DNA of 11,468 nt from JAAXGI01 sp963579625 (GTDB lineage: Bacteria > Gemmatimonadota > Gemmatimonadetes > Longimicrobiales > Gaopeijiaceae): positions 1 to 11,468 of the forward strand of contig CAUZHN010000075.1 in NCBI GenBank assembly GCA_963579625.1, given 5' to 3'. The position numbers and the translations under genes are program-made. The notes under the pieces were generated by a model. That model did not search any database. It was not told where the DNA came from and saw only the letters and a list, made by a program, of their open reading frames with translations. Below, one piece after another: positions 1 through 7,597 of this stretch. Numbering within the stretch: the stretch's first letter is position 1; every line of letters starts with the position of its first letter.

Positions 1-595
1 TCCATCCGTGTTCGACCCCGGCATCTTCGCCGGGAAGGGGATCTTTCCCTTCCTGGCGGATCACGAGGAAGCGCGTCTGGTTGTCCGATTGATCCTGCAG
101 GTCGGAAGCCAGGACTTCCAGCCCATACCTCTCCGCCGTCCGGAATGACGCTACGGCTCCAACGGTGGGGTCACGCTTCTCCGCTACTTCCCGAGCGGCC
201 CCAGCCGTGTCATATACAGCGATCACTTCGAGTTCAGAGTGCCGGGACAGAAACTTTCCACATTGTGCGAGGGCAACCGGATGAGAGATGACACGCTTGA
301 GTCCTTCAAGCGGGGTGCCAGGAAGCCCTAGTAGGAAGTGACGGATGGGCCGAATCACCTCACCTACCACGCAGAGTCCCGGCTCCATGAGGATATCGTA
401 GGCGGGCTGCACCGTGCCGGCGAGGCTGTTCTCCACAGGAAGAAGCCCAGCGGAGACCTGGCCCGATCGGATTGCGTCACCTATTTCGCGGAACTCCCGA
501 CAGGGGACCGGCTCCACCTCTTCCCCGAACCAGGTCCGCACAGCATCCTCGCTGAATGCTCCCAGTTCCCCCTGAAACGCGACTGAGAGCGACAT
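1..595 (-). CDS. pheA: Prephenate dehydratase, 3' end cut by the window
   Basis: The reverse-strand frame from the ATG at 595 stays open to the window edge (198 codons seen). The protein should convert prephenate to phenylpyruvate, the committed step to phenylalanine, in the cytoplasm. Visible motifs are an N-terminal FQGELGAFSE, LPVENS near residue 52, SHPVALAQC, YDTAGAA, and DNQTRFLVI near residue 175; the TRF motif carries the threonine known to be essential in this family. No chorismate mutase domain precedes it, so it is a monofunctional enzyme. The C-terminal ACT domain that normally gives feedback inhibition by phenylalanine would lie outside the window. It starts 52 bases after leuD on the same strand and is probably the last visible cistron of the leu/ilv operon. 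A GTG codon directly before the ATG is an alternative start; no strong ribosome binding site favours either. Confidence 0.93.
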   Translation of the reverse strand, partial: MSLSVAFQGELGAFSEDAVRTWFGEEVEPVPCREFREIGDAIRSGQVSAGLLPVENSLAGTVQPAYDILMEPGLCVVGEVIRPIRHFLLGLPGTPLEGLKRVISHPVALAQCGKFLSRHSELEVIAVYDTAGAAREVAEKRDPTVGAVASFRTAERYGLEVLASDLQDQSDNQTRFLVIRQEGKDPLPGEDAGVEHGW

Positions 596-647
596 CACGA
601 GGTCCGTTATGAGTGGGTGAGCCGAGCAGAGTGATTTGAGGAGGATC

Positions 648-1256
648 TCACCCGGCCAGGCCCCGGGCCTCTTCAAACACTCGGATCTCATCTAGATGTC
701 GAAGCGCGAGGCCGATGTCATCGAGCCCTTCTAGAAGGCATTTTCGCCGGAAGGAGTCAATCTCGAACGAGGCCTCAAAACCGGCCTCATCGCTGACCAG
801 GCACTCCTTGAGGTCCACGGTGAGCCGATAGCCAGGAGCTGAATTCACTTGGTCCATCAGGAATCGCAAAACCTTGTTGGGGAGGGTTACTGGAAGGAGT
901 CCGTTCTGGAAACAGTTACTCTGAAAAATATCGGCGAAGCTCGGCGCGATAATCGCCCGGATTCCGAACTGACAAAGTGCCCAGGCAGCATGTTCTCGAG
1001 AGGAGCCACACCCGAAATTTCTCCCAGTCAGGAGGATCGCCGCTGACCGGTACTCCTTTCGGTTTAGCACGAAAGACGGCTTAGGTGAGCCATTCGTCTG
1101 AAAGCGCCAGTCGTAGAAGAGAAAGTCACCGTATCCCGTCTTCTCAATCCGCTTGAGGAACTGTTTCGGGATGATCTGATCTGTGTCCACGTCAACTCGG
1201 TCGAGCGGAGCCACGGGTCCGGTCACTCTGGAAAACGGTTTCACCTGGACTCCCAT
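648..1256 (-). CDS. leuD: 3-isopropylmalate dehydratase small subunit
   Basis: Small subunit (swivel domain) of isopropylmalate isomerase, which partners LeuC to convert 2-isopropylmalate to 3-isopropylmalate. The 202-residue length is usual for the family. Key motifs are DVDTDQIIPKQFLK (residues 22-35), YDWRF, NFGCGSSREHA (80-90) with the substrate-contacting loop, and the C-terminal DSFRRKCLLEGLDDIGLAL. The frame is open further upstream, but those 41 codons only overlap leuC and match nothing in LeuD. The ATG at 1256 is therefore chosen. It overlaps the end of leuC by 16 bases, so translation of the two subunits is probably coupled, which suits their 1:1 complex. Confidence 0.96.
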   Translation of the reverse strand: MGVQVKPFSRVTGPVAPLDRVDVDTDQIIPKQFLKRIEKTGYGDFLFYDWRFQTNGSPKPSFVLNRKEYRSAAILLTGRNFGCGSSREHAAWALCQFGIRAIIAPSFADIFQSNCFQNGLLPVTLPNKVLRFLMDQVNSAPGYRLTVDLKECLVSDEAGFEASFEIDSFRRKCLLEGLDDIGLALRHLDEIRVFEEARGLAG

Positions 1257-2716
1257 CGCCGGATATCCACGAAATGGCCCTCGACCGCAGCCGCAGCTGC
1301 CATTGGTGGGCTGACCAGATGCGTACGGCCTCCTCGTCCCTGACGGCCCTCGAAGTTCCTGTTGGAGGTCGAGGCGCATCGTTCTTCCGGTCCCAAGATG
1401 TCAGGGTTCATTCCAAGGCACATGGAGCATCCCGCCTCCCGCCACTCGAATCCAGCGTCCGTGAAGACTCGATCAATCCCCTCGCGCTCTGCCTCTCTTT
1501 TCACCGATGTAGAGCCGGGGACCACCATTCCCCGAACATCCGGATGGACTTTTCGTCCCCGCACGATCTCCGCAGCGCTCCTGAGATCCTCCAGTCGGGC
1601 GTTAGTGCACGAACCAATAAAGACTCGATCCAGGGGGATCTCCTGCATCGGCGTGCCGGGAACAAGTCCCATGTACTTCAAAGCATTGCTAGCTGCCTCG
1701 CGATCGCTTCGGTTAGCAGCGTCGTTGGGATCGGGCACCCTCCCGGTCACCGGCACGACCATGCCGGGGTTTGTTCCCCAAGTCACGGTTGGTGCCAAAT
1801 TGGAGACGTCGACCGTTACGACTCTATCGTATTCCGCTCCCGGGTCCGAGACGAGAGTCTTCCAACGAGCGACTACGCTCTCGAAAGCATCGCCTCTCGG
1901 GGCGTACTCCCGCCCGCGGACGTACTCGAACGTGGTCTCATCCGGCGCAATCATTCCTGCTCGTGCACCGGCCTCGATGGACATATTGCATACCGTCATC
2001 CGGCCTTCCATGGAGAGGGATCGGACTGCCTTGCCTGTGTACTCGATCACGTGCCCGCGGCCCCCATCGACTCCCAGTACACCGATGATGCTCAGGATGA
2101 GGTCTTTTGCGGTGACTCCTAGACTAAGGGAGCCCTGGACGTCCACCTTAAGCGTCCTAGGCTTATCCATCCAGAGGCATTGGGTCACAAGCACCTGCTC
2201 GACTTGCGAAGTTCCGATCCCGAAGGCGAGAGAGCCGAACGCTCCGTGCGTTGCGGTGTGGCTGTCACCGCAAACGATCGTCATTCCGGGCTGTGTGTAT
2301 CCCAGTTCGGGCCCCATCACGTGAACGATCCCCTGACGAGCGTGGTCCATACCATAGAAGGTGATCGCGAACTCGTCCACGTTTTTTTCCAGGATTTCGA
2401 TCTGTCGGCGAGCTACATCATCGCGTACGGGAAGTGACCTGGGCCAGGTAGGCACATTGTGGTCCACCGTTGCAACTGTGAGGCCGGGTTGTCGGACTGT
2501 GCGACCGGCTCGCCGGAGCCCTTCAAAGGCCTGAGGGGATGTAACCTCGTGCACGAGATGGAGATCGACATAAAGGAGATCAGGACGGCCCTCGGGCCTG
2601 TGCACCACATGTGCGTCCCAAATCTTCTCGAAGAGGGTCCGAGGACGGGCGGCTTCCATCTCCGTCTGAGCCGTTTCTCCGGGGTGACTTGTGCTGCCCA
2701 TCCCTGCTGAACTCAT
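1241..2716 (-). CDS. leuC: 3-isopropylmalate dehydratase large subunit
   Basis: Aconitase-family large subunit that carries the 4Fe-4S cluster of isopropylmalate isomerase. From the chosen start it is 491 residues. Visible motifs are TLFEKIWDAHVV (28-38), DLHLVHEVTSPQAFEGLR (51-68), DHNVPT (85-90), CGDSHTATHGAFG (149-161), and the three cluster cysteines Cys370 (IGSCTNARLEDL), Cys430 and Cys433 (GCSMCLGMN). The reading frame is open to 2779. I chose the ATG at 2716 because it forms an ATGA overlap with the ilvE stop. A start at 2659 (MEAARPRTLFEK) would give 472 residues, closer to the usual length, and cannot be excluded. Long frames on the opposite strand here are shadows. Confidence 0.95.
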   Translation of the reverse strand: MSSAGMGSTSHPGETAQTEMEAARPRTLFEKIWDAHVVHRPEGRPDLLYVDLHLVHEVTSPQAFEGLRRAGRTVRQPGLTVATVDHNVPTWPRSLPVRDDVARRQIEILEKNVDEFAITFYGMDHARQGIVHVMGPELGYTQPGMTIVCGDSHTATHGAFGSLAFGIGTSQVEQVLVTQCLWMDKPRTLKVDVQGSLSLGVTAKDLILSIIGVLGVDGGRGHVIEYTGKAVRSLSMEGRMTVCNMSIEAGARAGMIAPDETTFEYVRGREYAPRGDAFESVVARWKTLVSDPGAEYDRVVTVDVSNLAPTVTWGTNPGMVVPVTGRVPDPNDAANRSDREAASNALKYMGLVPGTPMQEIPLDRVFIGSCTNARLEDLRSAAEIVRGRKVHPDVRGMVVPGSTSVKREAEREGIDRVFTDAGFEWREAGCSMCLGMNPDILGPEERCASTSNRNFEGRQGRGGRTHLVSPPMAAAAAVEGHFVDIRRWESR

Positions 2717-3690
2717 CCTGTGACCTGCGCCTTCACAGATGCGCCAGGAGCATCTGTGCGCTGTACGGGAGTCAGCCACTCATAAGGGTCCGGGCGCAGT
2801 CCCTTGGCTAAATCCATCAACTCTTTCTGCAATCGAAGGGCGATGGATCCCGGCTCTCCCTTGCCGACAGGGATACGATCAACACTGCGAATCGGGCTGA
2901 TCTCAGAAGCCGTGCCGGTGAAGAACAGTTCGTCGGCAATATAGAGAGCCTCCCGCGGGATTTCCTGCAAGACGACAGGGATCTCCATCTCACGGGCTAG
3001 GGTCATCACACAGTCACGGGTGATCCCGGGAAGCATGGCGCCATCTTGGGGTGGCGTGTATAGAACTCCATCGCGGACGAGGAAGAGGTTCTGTCCACTC
3101 CCTTCACTCACCAGACCCTGAACATTTAGTGCGATCGCCTCGGCGTACCCATTGGCCACAGCCTCCATCTTCATGAGTTGCGCATTGAGGTAGTTTCCGC
3201 CGGCCTTGGCCAGCGTGGGAAAGGTGTTCGGTGCCGGACGCTGCCAGGACGAGATACAGACGTCGACACCGCTGTTCATCGCTTCCGCCCCTAGGTACGC
3301 TCCCCACGGCCAGCAGGCAAGGTAGGTATCAATGGGACTCGCGGTCGGGTCGAGGCCAACTGCTCCATACCCTCGAAAGGCCAGTGGCCGGATATAGCAC
3401 TCCTCCAGGTGATTTCTCCGGATCAACTCGACCACGCAGTCTCCCAGTTCTTCAGACGAGTACGGGAGGTCCATCCTATAGATATGCGCCGAGTCCGCAA
3501 ACCGGCGCATGTGGTCTCGAAGACGAAGAACAGCCGGCCCCGATGGCGTCCGATAACATCGAACCCCCTCGAAGACCGATGATCCGTAGTGGATCACGTG
3601 GGACATGACGTGGACCTGGGCCTCCTTCCACGGGATGAATTCCCCGTTTCGCCAGATCCAGCCATCCTTCTCTGGAAACTGGACGCTCAT
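2713..3690 (-). CDS. ilvE: Branched-chain amino acid aminotransferase
   Basis: Class IV PLP-dependent aminotransferase that makes leucine, isoleucine and valine from their 2-oxo acids with glutamate as donor. From the chosen start it is 325 residues. Visible family features are HYGSSVFEG (34-42), YIRPLAFRGYGAVG (99-112), the PLP lysine Lys162 within LAKAGGNYLNA, SEGSGQNLF (195-203), and the PLP-phosphate loop FFTGTASEI (256-264). The ATG at 3690 has an AGGAGG four bases upstream and overlaps the ilvC stop as ATGA; the nine codons upstream of it lie inside ilvC. The 3' end is likewise coupled to leuC by an ATGA overlap. Enzymes of this family can also act on aromatic oxo acids, which may matter with pheA in the same operon (inference). 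Confidence 0.95.
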   Translation of the reverse strand: MSVQFPEKDGWIWRNGEFIPWKEAQVHVMSHVIHYGSSVFEGVRCYRTPSGPAVLRLRDHMRRFADSAHIYRMDLPYSSEELGDCVVELIRRNHLEECYIRPLAFRGYGAVGLDPTASPIDTYLACWPWGAYLGAEAMNSGVDVCISSWQRPAPNTFPTLAKAGGNYLNAQLMKMEAVANGYAEAIALNVQGLVSEGSGQNLFLVRDGVLYTPPQDGAMLPGITRDCVMTLAREMEIPVVLQEIPREALYIADELFFTGTASEISPIRSVDRIPVGKGEPGSIALRLQKELMDLAKGLRPDPYEWLTPVQRTDAPGASVKAQVTG

Positions 3691-4700
3691 GCTTCCTCCT
3701 CTCCTTGCTTGAGCCACTTCATCCGGGATCGAAGTCGGCTTCCCACTTCCTCGATCCGATGGGTTCGGCCCTCCTCCCTGAGACGCTTGAACTCAGAGGC
3801 GTCACCTTCGGACTCATCAATCCAGCGCTGAGCGAACTCTCCGGACTGGATCTCCGCTAGGATGTCCTTCATCGCCTGCCGGCTTGCGGCGCCCACGACT
3901 CGCGGCCCGCTCACGTAGTCACCCCATTCTGCCGTGTCACTCACATCCTTCCGCATTCCAGTTAGCCCACCCTGATACGCCAGGTCTACGATGAGTTTCA
4001 TCTCGTGGAGACACTCGAAATACGCCAGCTCTGGTTGATATCCTGCGTCTACCAGAGTGTCAAAACCATTTTGGATGAGGGAGGTGAGGCCCCCGCATAG
4101 GACAGCCTGTTCTCCGAATAGATCCGTCTCCGTCTCCTCCGCGAACGTCGTCTCGAGCACACCGGCACGGGTCGAACCGATGGCGTGTGCGTAGGCGAGA
4201 GCAACATCTCGTGCTTGCCCGCTCGCATCCTGATGGACGGCGATCAGTGCTGGCACTCCGTTCCCTTGGCTCGCCTCACGGTAGAGCATCTGTCCGGGGG
4301 ATTTGGGGGCTACCATGATCACGTCCACATCCTTCGCTGCTTCGATCTGACTGAAGTGCACGTTGAACCCGTGGGCGAACAATAAGGTGTCACCAGGCTC
4401 TAGATATGGCTCGATGTCTTCGCGGAAAACCATCGCCTGAGCAGTATCAGGGAGGAGGATGGCGATGAGGTTCCCTTGCTTGGCAGCCTCTGCCACACTC
4501 ATCAACGGGATTCCCGCCGTTCGAACGCCGCTTGCAGAGGCACTCCCTTTCCTGAGCCCAACGCATACGTCGACACCTCCCTCATGAAGAAGCTTGGCGT
4601 GAGCTGCTCCCTGGCTACCAAAGCCCATTACCGCAACCTTCTTTGTGGCGAGGTGGTCGGGATTCGCATCATCTGCGGTCAAGATCCGAGCTTGGCTCAT
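3687..4700 (-). CDS. ilvC: Ketol-acid reductoisomerase, class I
   Basis: Isomerises and reduces 2-acetolactate or 2-aceto-2-hydroxybutyrate, the second common step of isoleucine and valine synthesis, using Mg2+ and a nicotinamide cofactor. The length of 337 residues is typical of the short class I form. GFGSQGAAHA (26-35) is the Rossmann motif. AHGFNVHF (109-116), ETDLFGEQAVLCGG (191-204, with metal ligands Asp193 and Glu197) and YFECLHEMKLIVDLAY (227-242, with Glu229 and Glu233) make the knotted C-terminal domain. The loop after the second strand, LRKGSASAS (49-57), is Arg/Ser-rich, which suggests NADPH preference. The ATG at 4700 has AAGGAG seven bases upstream. The segment VAPKSPGQMLYREASQGNG (130-148) differs from the common KGPGH form. 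Acetolactate synthase and dihydroxyacid dehydratase genes are not in the window. Confidence 0.96.
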   Translation of the reverse strand: MSQARILTADDANPDHLATKKVAVMGFGSQGAAHAKLLHEGGVDVCVGLRKGSASASGVRTAGIPLMSVAEAAKQGNLIAILLPDTAQAMVFREDIEPYLEPGDTLLFAHGFNVHFSQIEAAKDVDVIMVAPKSPGQMLYREASQGNGVPALIAVHQDASGQARDVALAYAHAIGSTRAGVLETTFAEETETDLFGEQAVLCGGLTSLIQNGFDTLVDAGYQPELAYFECLHEMKLIVDLAYQGGLTGMRKDVSDTAEWGDYVSGPRVVGAASRQAMKDILAEIQSGEFAQRWIDESEGDASEFKRLREEGRTHRIEEVGSRLRSRMKWLKQGEEEA

Positions 4701-4815
4701 GAAATGTCTCCTTCCTGTGATTCGTTATCCTGGTTCTAGGAGGGGTGTTAGAAGGCCGCTGTACTTCTCTTAACGGTCTTCTTGTCAATCTGCCGACTCG
4801 CCTCCGCCAGTTCAA
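4701..4815 (-). promoter_or_regulatory. leuB-ilvC intergenic gap, possible internal promoter
   Basis: This 115-base gap is by far the longest inside the otherwise overlapping leu/ilv operon. Reading the minus strand, it holds a perfect TTGACA (4783-4788) but only a weak TACAGC (4758-4763) at a 19-base spacing. Downstream are an AGAAG/CTTCT inverted repeat, a TTCTA/TAGAA inverted repeat whose loop contains CCCCTCC, and the ilvC ribosome binding site AAGGAG (4708-4713). The CTCC could pair with that site. An internal ilvC promoter or a translational control hairpin is possible; neither is demonstrated. Confidence 0.3.
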
Positions 4816-5895
4816 TTAGGCACTGGTGACCACCTCGGTCACCCGGTCTGCTACCTCACGAGTCCCGGATGGGTCATCACCCGGTCCTGCCAAATCGGGA
4901 GGACGAATCCCGGAGGCGAGTACACCCTCGACCGCCTTCTCGATCGCCCGTGCCGCAGCTTCCCTTCCGCTGTGATGCAGGAGTAGCCCAGCTGAGAGGA
5001 TTGCAGCCAGCGGGTTTGCGACACCCTTGCCCGCGATGTTTGGTGCGGAGCCGTGAATGGGCTCGTACAGGCCAGCTCCCGTTCCCAGGCTTGCGGAAGG
5101 GAGAAGGCCGATCGAGCCGGTGATAGCTCCAGCTTCGTCACTCAGGATATCTCCGAAGAGATTCTGCGTCAGGATCACGTCAAAGTAGCTGGGTCGTAAC
5201 ACCAGTTCCATCGCGGCACGGTCTACGAGCATGTGTTCCAACTCGACTTCCTTGAAGTCCTCCGCGACCTCCGTGACCACTTCTCGCCAGAGTTGAGAGG
5301 TCTCGAGGACGTTAGCTTTGTCGACTGATACCACTCGTCTCTGGCGTGATCTGGCCGCTTCGAACGCGACTATGGCTACACGCCTGATCTCGGATGCCGT
5401 GTAGCGAAGCGTGTTCACCGCTTCGGCCCCGCCCGCACCACGATCAATCGATCGCGGCTCCCCATAGTAGAGACCACTGGATAACTCACGCACGATCAAG
5501 AAGTCAGTTCCTCTTATCCGTTCGGATCGCAGGGGCGACGACTTGATGAGTGACTCGAGTACCCGCACAGGCCTGAGATTCGCGTAGCAGTCGAGTACCT
5601 TCCGGAGCTCCAGTAGTCCCGCCTCAGGTCGCAGGTCTTGGGGAAGCTTGTCCGCTTCGGGATCACCCACCGCGCCAAGGAAGACCGCATCTGCCTGAAG
5701 AACTGCCTCCTTGGTTTGCTCCGGCAAAGGTCGTCCCGAGTGCTGGACTCCAGCCCAGCCAATGGGATAGTGCTCAGTCTCTATCCGAATTCGATACCGC
5801 TTCGCTGCTGCCTTGAGTACTTGGAGTCCTGCAACGGTGACTTCAGGACCGATTCCGTCTCCAGGGAGAACGGCTATGCGAAGAACCCCCGTCAC
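4816..5895 (-). CDS. leuB: 3-isopropylmalate dehydrogenase
   Basis: NAD-dependent beta-decarboxylating dehydrogenase that oxidises 3-isopropylmalate to 2-oxoisocaproate, the third leucine-specific reaction. It has 359 residues, a normal length. Visible features are PGDGIGPEV (11-19), the phosphate-binding RPEAGLLELRKVL region (89-101), RELSSGLYYGEP (136-147) with the catalytic tyrosine, Lys193 in VDKANVLETS, Asp225, NLFGDILSDEAG (245-256) with the metal-binding aspartates, and the NAD loop GLYEPIHGSAPNIAGKG (275-291). The start is a GTG at 5895, one base after the leuA stop (TGA-G-GTG), with GGGGAG upstream inside the end of leuA. Translation is probably coupled to leuA. Confidence 0.96.
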   Translation of the reverse strand: MTGVLRIAVLPGDGIGPEVTVAGLQVLKAAAKRYRIRIETEHYPIGWAGVQHSGRPLPEQTKEAVLQADAVFLGAVGDPEADKLPQDLRPEAGLLELRKVLDCYANLRPVRVLESLIKSSPLRSERIRGTDFLIVRELSSGLYYGEPRSIDRGAGGAEAVNTLRYTASEIRRVAIVAFEAARSRQRRVVSVDKANVLETSQLWREVVTEVAEDFKEVELEHMLVDRAAMELVLRPSYFDVILTQNLFGDILSDEAGAITGSIGLLPSASLGTGAGLYEPIHGSAPNIAGKGVANPLAAILSAGLLLHHSGREAAARAIEKAVEGVLASGIRPPDLAGPGDDPSGTREVADRVTEVVTSA

Positions 5896-5896
5896 C

Positions 5897-7456
5897 TCAG
5901 ACTCCCCGAAGCTCGGTAGCTTTGTGAATCGCGTCTTCTTCCAGCTGTTGCGCGTGAGCGGCCTTGTTTAGCGCGTGGAGGTAGGCCCTCACGGCTGCGT
6001 CTACAACATCAGTGGAGGCACCTCGGCCGGTGAAGGTTTTCCCCAGGACTCGGGCTCTCAGAGTGACCTCCCCCACTGCATCTCTTCCAGGTGTTGCAGC
6101 TCGGATGGCAAAGTCCTCCAGTTTCACCTCCCATCCCACTGCCTTGTTGACCGCTGTGAACGCTGCGGCGATTGGTCCATCTCCCTTTCCTTCCGCTTCG
6201 ATCTCTCCCTCGCCCTTCTTCTTCAAGGTCATTGTGGCGTGGGACCACTCGCCCCCGAACTTACCTGTCATTTTTTCTAACGCGAACGTTATGGGGAGAT
6301 CCGTCATGGCCCCATGGTGAACAATAGACAGAAGGTCTTCGTCCAAGATGTCTTTCTTCTGATCGGCAAGAAGCTTGAAAAGCTTGTAAGCCCGCTCTAT
6401 TGCCTCGTCATCTAGATCGAACCCTAAGTCCTGGAACCGGGCTTTCAAAGCATGTCGGCCAGAGTGTTTCCCTAGGATCAATTGACTTCCGGGTACGCCG
6501 ACCATTGTCGGATCCATGATCTCGTAGGTAGATCGCTCCTTTAACATCCCATCCTGATGAATCCCTGCTTCATGGGCGAAGGCGTTGTGGCCTACGATTG
6601 CCTTATTCGGCTGCGGATGGATCCCTGTGATCTGTGTGAGGATTCGGCTCGTAGGATGGATTCGGCGGGTGTTGATACCAGTTGTGAGATCGAACAGGTC
6701 TTTTCGCACGCTAATCGTCATGACGACCTCTTCGAGGGCCGCGTTTCCAGCTCGTTCACCGATGCCATTCACGGTACACTCCACCTGCCGTGCTCCCGCT
6801 TCTACGGCTGCCAGCGAGTTCGCGGTCGCAAGACCGAGATCGTTATGGCAGTGGGCGGAAAGGACCACACCTTCTAGCCCCGGCACCCTCCTCCGTAGCG
6901 TGCTGAAGATTTCTGCCACTTCCCGGGGGTGAGTGTATCCGACCGTGTCGGGGATGTTGATAGTCGTCGCCCCAGCATTCACTGCGACCTCGGCCACCTT
7001 GCACAGGAACGAGAGTTCGGTGCGTGTAGCGTCCTCAGCGCTGAACTCCACGTCGTCGGTGTAGCGCCTCGCTCGTTCCACTGCCTGAGCTGTCTGTGCC
7101 AGACACTCCTCTTCAGTGATCTTAAGTTTGTGTTCTAGGTGCACCTTCGAAGTTGCAATGAAGGTGTGGATCCGTGGGTGTTCGGCGTCCTCGATCGCTT
7201 CAGCGGCCCGATCAATGTCGCCAGAGCGGGTTCGGGACAGAGCTGCGATCACTGGCCTTCGGACCTCGCGGGCTATTGTTTGTACTGCTCGGAAGTCGTC
7301 TGGTGAGCTGATTGGGAAGCCTGCCTCCATGACATCAACGCCGAGGTCATCAAGGGCGTGTGCGAGCCGGAGCTTTTCAGCAGGGGTCATACTCGCCCCT
7401 GGCGACTGTTCACCGTCTCTCAGGGTTGTGTCGAAGATGATGACTCGATTGTCCAT
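5897..7456 (-). CDS. leuA: 2-isopropylmalate synthase
   Basis: Condenses acetyl-CoA with 2-oxoisovalerate, the first committed and normally leucine-inhibited step of leucine synthesis. From the chosen ATG it is 519 residues. The TIM-barrel part shows DTTLRDGEQSPG (9-20), HCHNDLGLATANS (202-214), NGIGERAGN (230-238), HEAGIHQDG (295-303) and LGKHSGRHAL (328-337). The C-terminal LeuA regulatory domain is present and ends with GRGASTDVVDAAVRAYLHALN (about 477-497), so feedback inhibition by leucine is likely. A GTG at 7468 is an alternative start, but AAGGAG (7470-7475) lies only one base from it and 13 bases from the ATG. Family N-termini also match MDNRVIIFDTT. It is the first structural gene of the operon and sits behind an attenuator-like leader. 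Confidence 0.96.
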   Translation of the reverse strand: MDNRVIIFDTTLRDGEQSPGASMTPAEKLRLAHALDDLGVDVMEAGFPISSPDDFRAVQTIAREVRRPVIAALSRTRSGDIDRAAEAIEDAEHPRIHTFIATSKVHLEHKLKITEEECLAQTAQAVERARRYTDDVEFSAEDATRTELSFLCKVAEVAVNAGATTINIPDTVGYTHPREVAEIFSTLRRRVPGLEGVVLSAHCHNDLGLATANSLAAVEAGARQVECTVNGIGERAGNAALEEVVMTISVRKDLFDLTTGINTRRIHPTSRILTQITGIHPQPNKAIVGHNAFAHEAGIHQDGMLKERSTYEIMDPTMVGVPGSQLILGKHSGRHALKARFQDLGFDLDDEAIERAYKLFKLLADQKKDILDEDLLSIVHHGAMTDLPITFALEKMTGKFGGEWSHATMTLKKKGEGEIEAEGKGDGPIAAAFTAVNKAVGWEVKLEDFAIRAATPGRDAVGEVTLRARVLGKTFTGRGASTDVVDAAVRAYLHALNKAAHAQQLEEDAIHKATELRGV

Positions 7457-7483
7457 GGCTCTTCGCACGCTCCTTATTCGGAT

Positions 7484-7499
7484 CCGGACACATCTCCGG
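7484..7499 (-). promoter_or_regulatory. Hairpin just upstream of the leuA ribosome binding site
   Basis: On the minus strand CCGGA and TCCGG form a perfect 5-base stem with the loop GATGTG. It lies between the T-run of the attenuator and the AAGGAG at 7470-7475. It may stabilise the mRNA 5' end after read-through or influence leuA initiation. It is short and could be chance. Confidence 0.35.
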
Positions 7500-7520
7500 T
7501 GTGTTCAGGGGTCTATTGGG

Positions 7521-7559
7521 AAAAAAAAACGGGCTTCTCAGTGTGGAGAGGGCCCGCTC
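7521..7559 (-). terminator. Intrinsic terminator (attenuator) ahead of leuA
   Basis: On the minus strand CGGGC (7552-7556) pairs with GCCCG (7530-7534). An inner stem TCTC/GAGA (7546-7549 with 7536-7539) closes the loop CACACT. The hairpin is followed at once by nine T's (7521-7529). The T-run can extend the stem by A-U and G-U pairs with GAG at 7557-7559. It lies within the leu leader, after the promoter and before leuA, so it can only act as an attenuator of this operon. On the plus strand there is no T-run, so it does not work in that direction. Confidence 0.87.
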
Positions 7560-7597
7560 GCTTCTGCCGTCCTGCTTGGTCGAACTAGAGTGGTCCC
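7550..7597 (-). promoter_or_regulatory. Putative antiterminator of the leu attenuator
   Basis: On the minus strand GGGACCACTC (7588-7597) can pair with GAGCGGGCCC (7550-7559) over 8 of 10 positions, with a loop of 28 bases. The second strand is the 5' arm of the terminator, so the two structures exclude each other. The first strand covers the last codons of the leader frame, directly before its TAG. A ribosome that finishes the frame would cover it and let the terminator form. A ribosome stalled earlier on Leu/Ile/Val codons would leave it free to pair. This is inference from pairing; no folding was computed. Confidence 0.6.

Noticed and set aside
338..586. 82-codon plus-strand frame at the left end.
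   Set aside because: It is antisense to the prephenate dehydratase frame, whose motifs are unmistakable although its 3' end lies outside the window.
1274..2324. Long plus-strand open frames (up to 320 codons) opposite leuC.
   Set aside because: They are antisense shadows of a GC-rich conserved gene; the translations are low-complexity, Arg/Ser/Pro-rich and lack family motifs, while the minus strand encodes a full LeuC.
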